This document shows positions 6,071 through 8,014 of a stretch of DNA of 8,014 nucleotides, piece by piece. The notes under the pieces are model-generated. The model had not been told where the DNA came from. It made no database searches and saw nothing but the letters and a program-made list of their open reading frames with translations. The DNA is from Leucobacter sp. (GTDB taxonomy: Bacteria > Actinomycetota > Actinomycetes > Actinomycetales > Microbacteriaceae), in NCBI GenBank assembly GCA_031178565.1, contig JAPSIU010000118.1, positions 1-8,014 of the forward strand, given 5' to 3'. How positions within the stretch are numbered: position 1 is the stretch's first letter; each line of letters begins with the position of its first letter. Made by a program: the position numbers and the translations under genes.

Positions 6071-6984
6071 CGATGTACTCGTCCGAAGAATTGCGCGACG
6101 TCCTCAGTGCGGTTCCCGCGCCCTCGCTCGTCGGGGTCGGCGACAACGTCCTCGACTGCTATGTGCACGAGGACCTCGCCTACCCGGGCGGCAATGCGCT
6201 GAACGTCGCCGTCTACAGTCGGCTCTTCTTCGGAGGTGACGCCGGCTTCGTCGGGATCATGGGTGACGACCGTTTCGCCGCGCACCTGCAGGGCGTTCTC
6301 GACGAGATCGGTGTCGACCGGTCCCGGGTGCGCCACGCGCACGGCGCCAACGGCATGGCGTTCGTCGAGCTGGACGACGACGGTGACCGAGTCTTCGTGG
6401 GGTCGAACCGTGGCGGCGTGCAAGCCGAGCTCCGGTTGAGGATGACCGAGGCCGACACCGAGTACTTGGCGGGCTACTCGCGCGTGCATACCTCGGTCTA
6501 CTCCTCGCTTGAGGCGGAACTGCCGACCATCGCGGAGCGTGGCACCGCAATCTCCTTCGACTACTCGGACGACGCGGCGGGCGACGTCGTGCGCGCCACG
6601 GCGCAGCACGTCGACGTCGGGTTCTTCTCCGGCGGAGGCTTCACCGAGAGCGAGGTCGACGCGCTCGCCACGTTCGCACTCGACTGCGGCATGACGTCGG
6701 TGGTCATCACCCTCGGTTCGCGCGGCGCTCGAGTGTTCGAGGCGGGCACAACCCACACTGGCCGCGTCGTGTCCGTCGAGGCCGTTGATGCGTTGGGAGC
6801 GGGGGATGCCTTCATCACCGGCTTCCTGGCGGCACGAGCATCCGGAGCGGACGTCGCCCGCAGCCTCGAAGTGGCCTCGACCACCGGGGCGCTCGCCTGC
6901 ACGCTGCGGGGTGCCTTCGGTTACCCTGTGAGGGGCGGAGACGACGCGAGAGCGCAACTCCTTCGCCGCTATCGGAAGGCGTGA
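6067..6984 (+). CDS. frlD: PfkB-family fructosamine (fructoselysine) 6-kinase, FrlD-like
   Basis: This kinase should use ATP to phosphorylate the imported fructosamine at C6, making the substrate for FrlB. The 305 residues form a PfkB/ribokinase domain: GDNVLDCY (25-32) and PGGNALNVAVY (40-50) bind the sugar, HTSVYSSLE (141-149) and SFDYSDD (163-169) recall FrlD rather than fructokinase, VVITLGSRG (212-220) lies in the ATP half, and DALGAGDAF (241-249) carries the catalytic Asp247 and anion-hole glycines. ATG 6067 overlaps the frlM stop as ATGA. GAAGGG at 6061-6066 touches that ATG but is six bases before a second in-frame ATG at 6073, which may be the true start and would remove two residues. 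Either way about 15-20 residues precede the usual FrlD beginning. It ends one base before the GntR gene. Kinase family is firm; substrate is inferred from FrlB and the transporter. Confidence 0.88.
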   Translation: MTMYSSEELRDVLSAVPAPSLVGVGDNVLDCYVHEDLAYPGGNALNVAVYSRLFFGGDAGFVGIMGDDRFAAHLQGVLDEIGVDRSRVRHAHGANGMAFVELDDDGDRVFVGSNRGGVQAELRLRMTEADTEYLAGYSRVHTSVYSSLEAELPTIAERGTAISFDYSDDAAGDVVRATAQHVDVGFFSGGGFTESEVDALATFALDCGMTSVVITLGSRGARVFEAGTTHTGRVVSVEAVDALGAGDAFITGFLAARASGADVARSLEVASTTGALACTLRGAFGYPVRGGDDARAQLLRRYRKA

Positions 6985-6985
6985 C

Positions 6986-7738
6986 GTGATCGCCGTGCCA
7001 GGGGGAGATCAGGTGAAGGACGCGAACTCCGCTCCACTGCATGAACAGATCCGCACGCTTCTGATGCACGAGATCGAGGACGGCACCTACGCGTCGAGCG
7101 GGAAGCTGCCTCCTGAGCCCGAACTGTGCGCCCGATTCGGCGTGAGCCGCATCACTGTCCGTCGGGCGGTGGCAGACCTCGAGGAAATCGGACTGGTGCG
7201 CCGTCAACAGGGCCGCGGCACGTTCGTGTCTCCGGCGCGCGATGTGCTCGGAACGATGTCAGTGGGAGGGTTCGCCGACAAAGTCGTCGGGGAGGGCGCC
7301 AAGTCGCGCACCATCATGAAGGCCGAAGTGCTCGACGCAGATGAGCGGCGAGCGGCCCGGCTCGGGGTCCCCCTCGGTTCGCCGACGTTTCGCCTCGTTC
7401 GGGTATTCGCCCTCGATGGAATCCCGCTGTCGATCGACGTGAGCCGATACTCCCTCCTGCGCTTCCCCGGATTCGACCGCAAGATCGCGGACGACATCTC
7501 CACCTACCAGGTGCTTCGAGACGACTACGGTGTGGAGTTCTCGGAGATGCATCGCGAGATCAGCGTCGGATTCACCAATGCCCAGACGGCTGACTGGTTG
7601 CAGCGCCCCGAGCGTGATCCGCTGGTCGTCATCCGCAAGCGCGCGATGGATCAGCATGGCGAACTCGTCCACACCTCGAGGGTTCGAGTCGTCCCCAGCC
7701 GCATTCGCCTGCAGGTCGTCTCGCGAACGCCCGACTGA
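6986..7738 (+). CDS. frlR: GntR-family (HutC/UTRA) transcriptional regulator, FrlR-like
   Basis: The 250-residue protein is likely the specific repressor of the operon. Residues 17-84 are a GntR winged helix-turn-helix: PLHEQIRTLL, SSGKLPPEPELCARFGVSRITVRRAVADLEEIGLV and the wing RQQGRGTFV. Residues about 104-244 are a UTRA ligand-binding domain with FRLVRVFALDGIPLSIDVSRY, TYQVLRDDYGV, VIRKRAMDQHGELVHTSRV and a final VVPSRIRLQVV strand. UTRA domains commonly bind sugar phosphates or small organic metabolites; here a 6-phosphofructosamine is a reasonable guess. GTG 6986 has GGAAGG (6974-6979) six bases upstream. A second in-frame GTG at 7013, preceded by AGGGGGAG (7000-7007), would give a start nine residues later (MKDANSAPLHEQ), closer to usual GntR N-termini. 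It is co-transcribed with its presumed targets, which would give feedback. The repeats at 1927-1952 are its most likely binding site. Confidence 0.88.
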   Translation: MIAVPGGDQVKDANSAPLHEQIRTLLMHEIEDGTYASSGKLPPEPELCARFGVSRITVRRAVADLEEIGLVRRQQGRGTFVSPARDVLGTMSVGGFADKVVGEGAKSRTIMKAEVLDADERRAARLGVPLGSPTFRLVRVFALDGIPLSIDVSRYSLLRFPGFDRKIADDISTYQVLRDDYGVEFSEMHREISVGFTNAQTADWLQRPERDPLVVIRKRAMDQHGELVHTSRVRVVPSRIRLQVVSRTPD

Positions 7739-7747
7739 TTCGGGCCG

Positions 7748-8014
7748 TCACTTCACGCTGCCGGCGGTGAGACCGCCGACGAGACGCTTCTCGATGAGCA
7801 TGAAGAGGATGACGACAGGCAGGATCGCGACGATCGAGACGCCGAACACGTACTGCCAGCTGGTCTCGTACTGACCGACGAACTTCGTCAGCGCCACGGA
7901 CAGCGGCTGGTTCTTGTCGGTGGAGAGGATCACCAGGGACGCCGCGAACTCGTTCCAGCAGGCGACGAACGTGAACACGATCGCCGTGACGATGCCCGGC
8001 CACACCAGGGGCAG
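7748..8014 (-). CDS. Sugar ABC transporter permease, MalG type, 3' part only
   Basis: The C-terminal 88 residues of a minus-strand gene run off the right edge of the window. The visible part begins LPLVWPGIVTAIVF and contains the MalG-type landmarks ACWNEFAASLVIL, NQPLSVALTKFVGQY and the last membrane segment YVFGVSIVAILPVVILFMLIEKRLV, ending GGLTAGSVK. This ending is the standard tail of carbohydrate permease 2 proteins. The EAA loop, start codon and partner genes lie outside. It is not a copy of FrlM: loop residues differ throughout. Its stop codon is nine bases from the frlR stop, so the two transcription units converge with no room for a separate terminator between them. It probably ends a second sugar-import operon of unknown substrate. 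Confidence 0.88.
   Translation of the reverse strand: MPLVWPGIVTAIVFTFVACWNEFAASLVILSTDKNQPLSVALTKFVGQYETSWQYVFGVSIVAILPVVILFMLIEKRLVGGLTAGSVK

Noticed and set aside
5893..6957. Minus-strand open frame (354 codons) opposite frlM end and frlD
   Set aside because: It is a shadow of the PfkB gene; no recognisable fold and unlikely composition.
1..8014. CRISPR arrays, tRNA or rRNA genes, insertion sequences, phage or toxin-antitoxin genes
   Set aside because: No regular repeats, RNA gene signatures, transposase motifs or terminal inverted repeats were seen; gene content is metabolic and base composition is even.

Overview
This window looks like chromosomal DNA from a high-GC actinobacterium, most likely a Microbacteriaceae member close to Microbacterium. 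That placement is inferred from the GC-rich third codon positions, GTG and TTG starts, a leaderless-type promoter in front of the first gene, and a scattered excess of the hexamer GGATGC/GCATCC. No marker gene in the window fixes the genus.

Layout, left to right: (1) 1-99, a short leader ending in a -10-like box exactly placed for a leaderless start; (2) 100-399, a small AroQ-type chorismate mutase; (3) 400-592, an intergenic stretch with a strong hairpin (441-479) and a ROK/XylR-type operator palindrome (508-528); (4) 593-1756, a ROK-family repressor; (5) 1757-1974, a regulatory region with a consensus -35 box, ATAAC/GTTAT operator-like repeats and the Shine-Dalgarno of the next gene; (6) 1975-7738, a tightly packed six-gene operon; (7) 7748-8014, the 3' end of a convergent sugar ABC permease gene on the minus strand.

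The operon is the main content. Its order is sugar-isomerase-fold (SIS) deglycase, lipoprotein solute-binding protein, two sugar ABC permeases, PfkB-family sugar kinase, GntR/UTRA regulator. This matches the Bacillus subtilis frlB-frlO-frlN-frlM-frlD fructosamine operon, with an frlR-type regulator as the last gene. The inferred pathway is: the binding protein captures a glycated amino acid (Amadori product) outside the cell; the permease pair imports it using an ATPase encoded elsewhere; the kinase phosphorylates the sugar part at C6; and the deglycase splits the product into glucose 6-phosphate and the free amino acid. The substrate is inferred from family resemblance and gene order and is not proven by sequence. 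Genes are separated by 19, 61, 2, -4 and 1 bases, so one transcript is likely. The one longer gap (frlO-frlN) holds an 11-bp perfect stem-loop suited to setting binding-protein excess over permeases.

Two regulators flank the catabolic genes: the ROK repressor upstream with its own palindrome, and the GntR regulator at the end. The palindrome before the ROK gene and the repeats before frlB are different motifs, suggesting two separate inputs rather than one shared operator.
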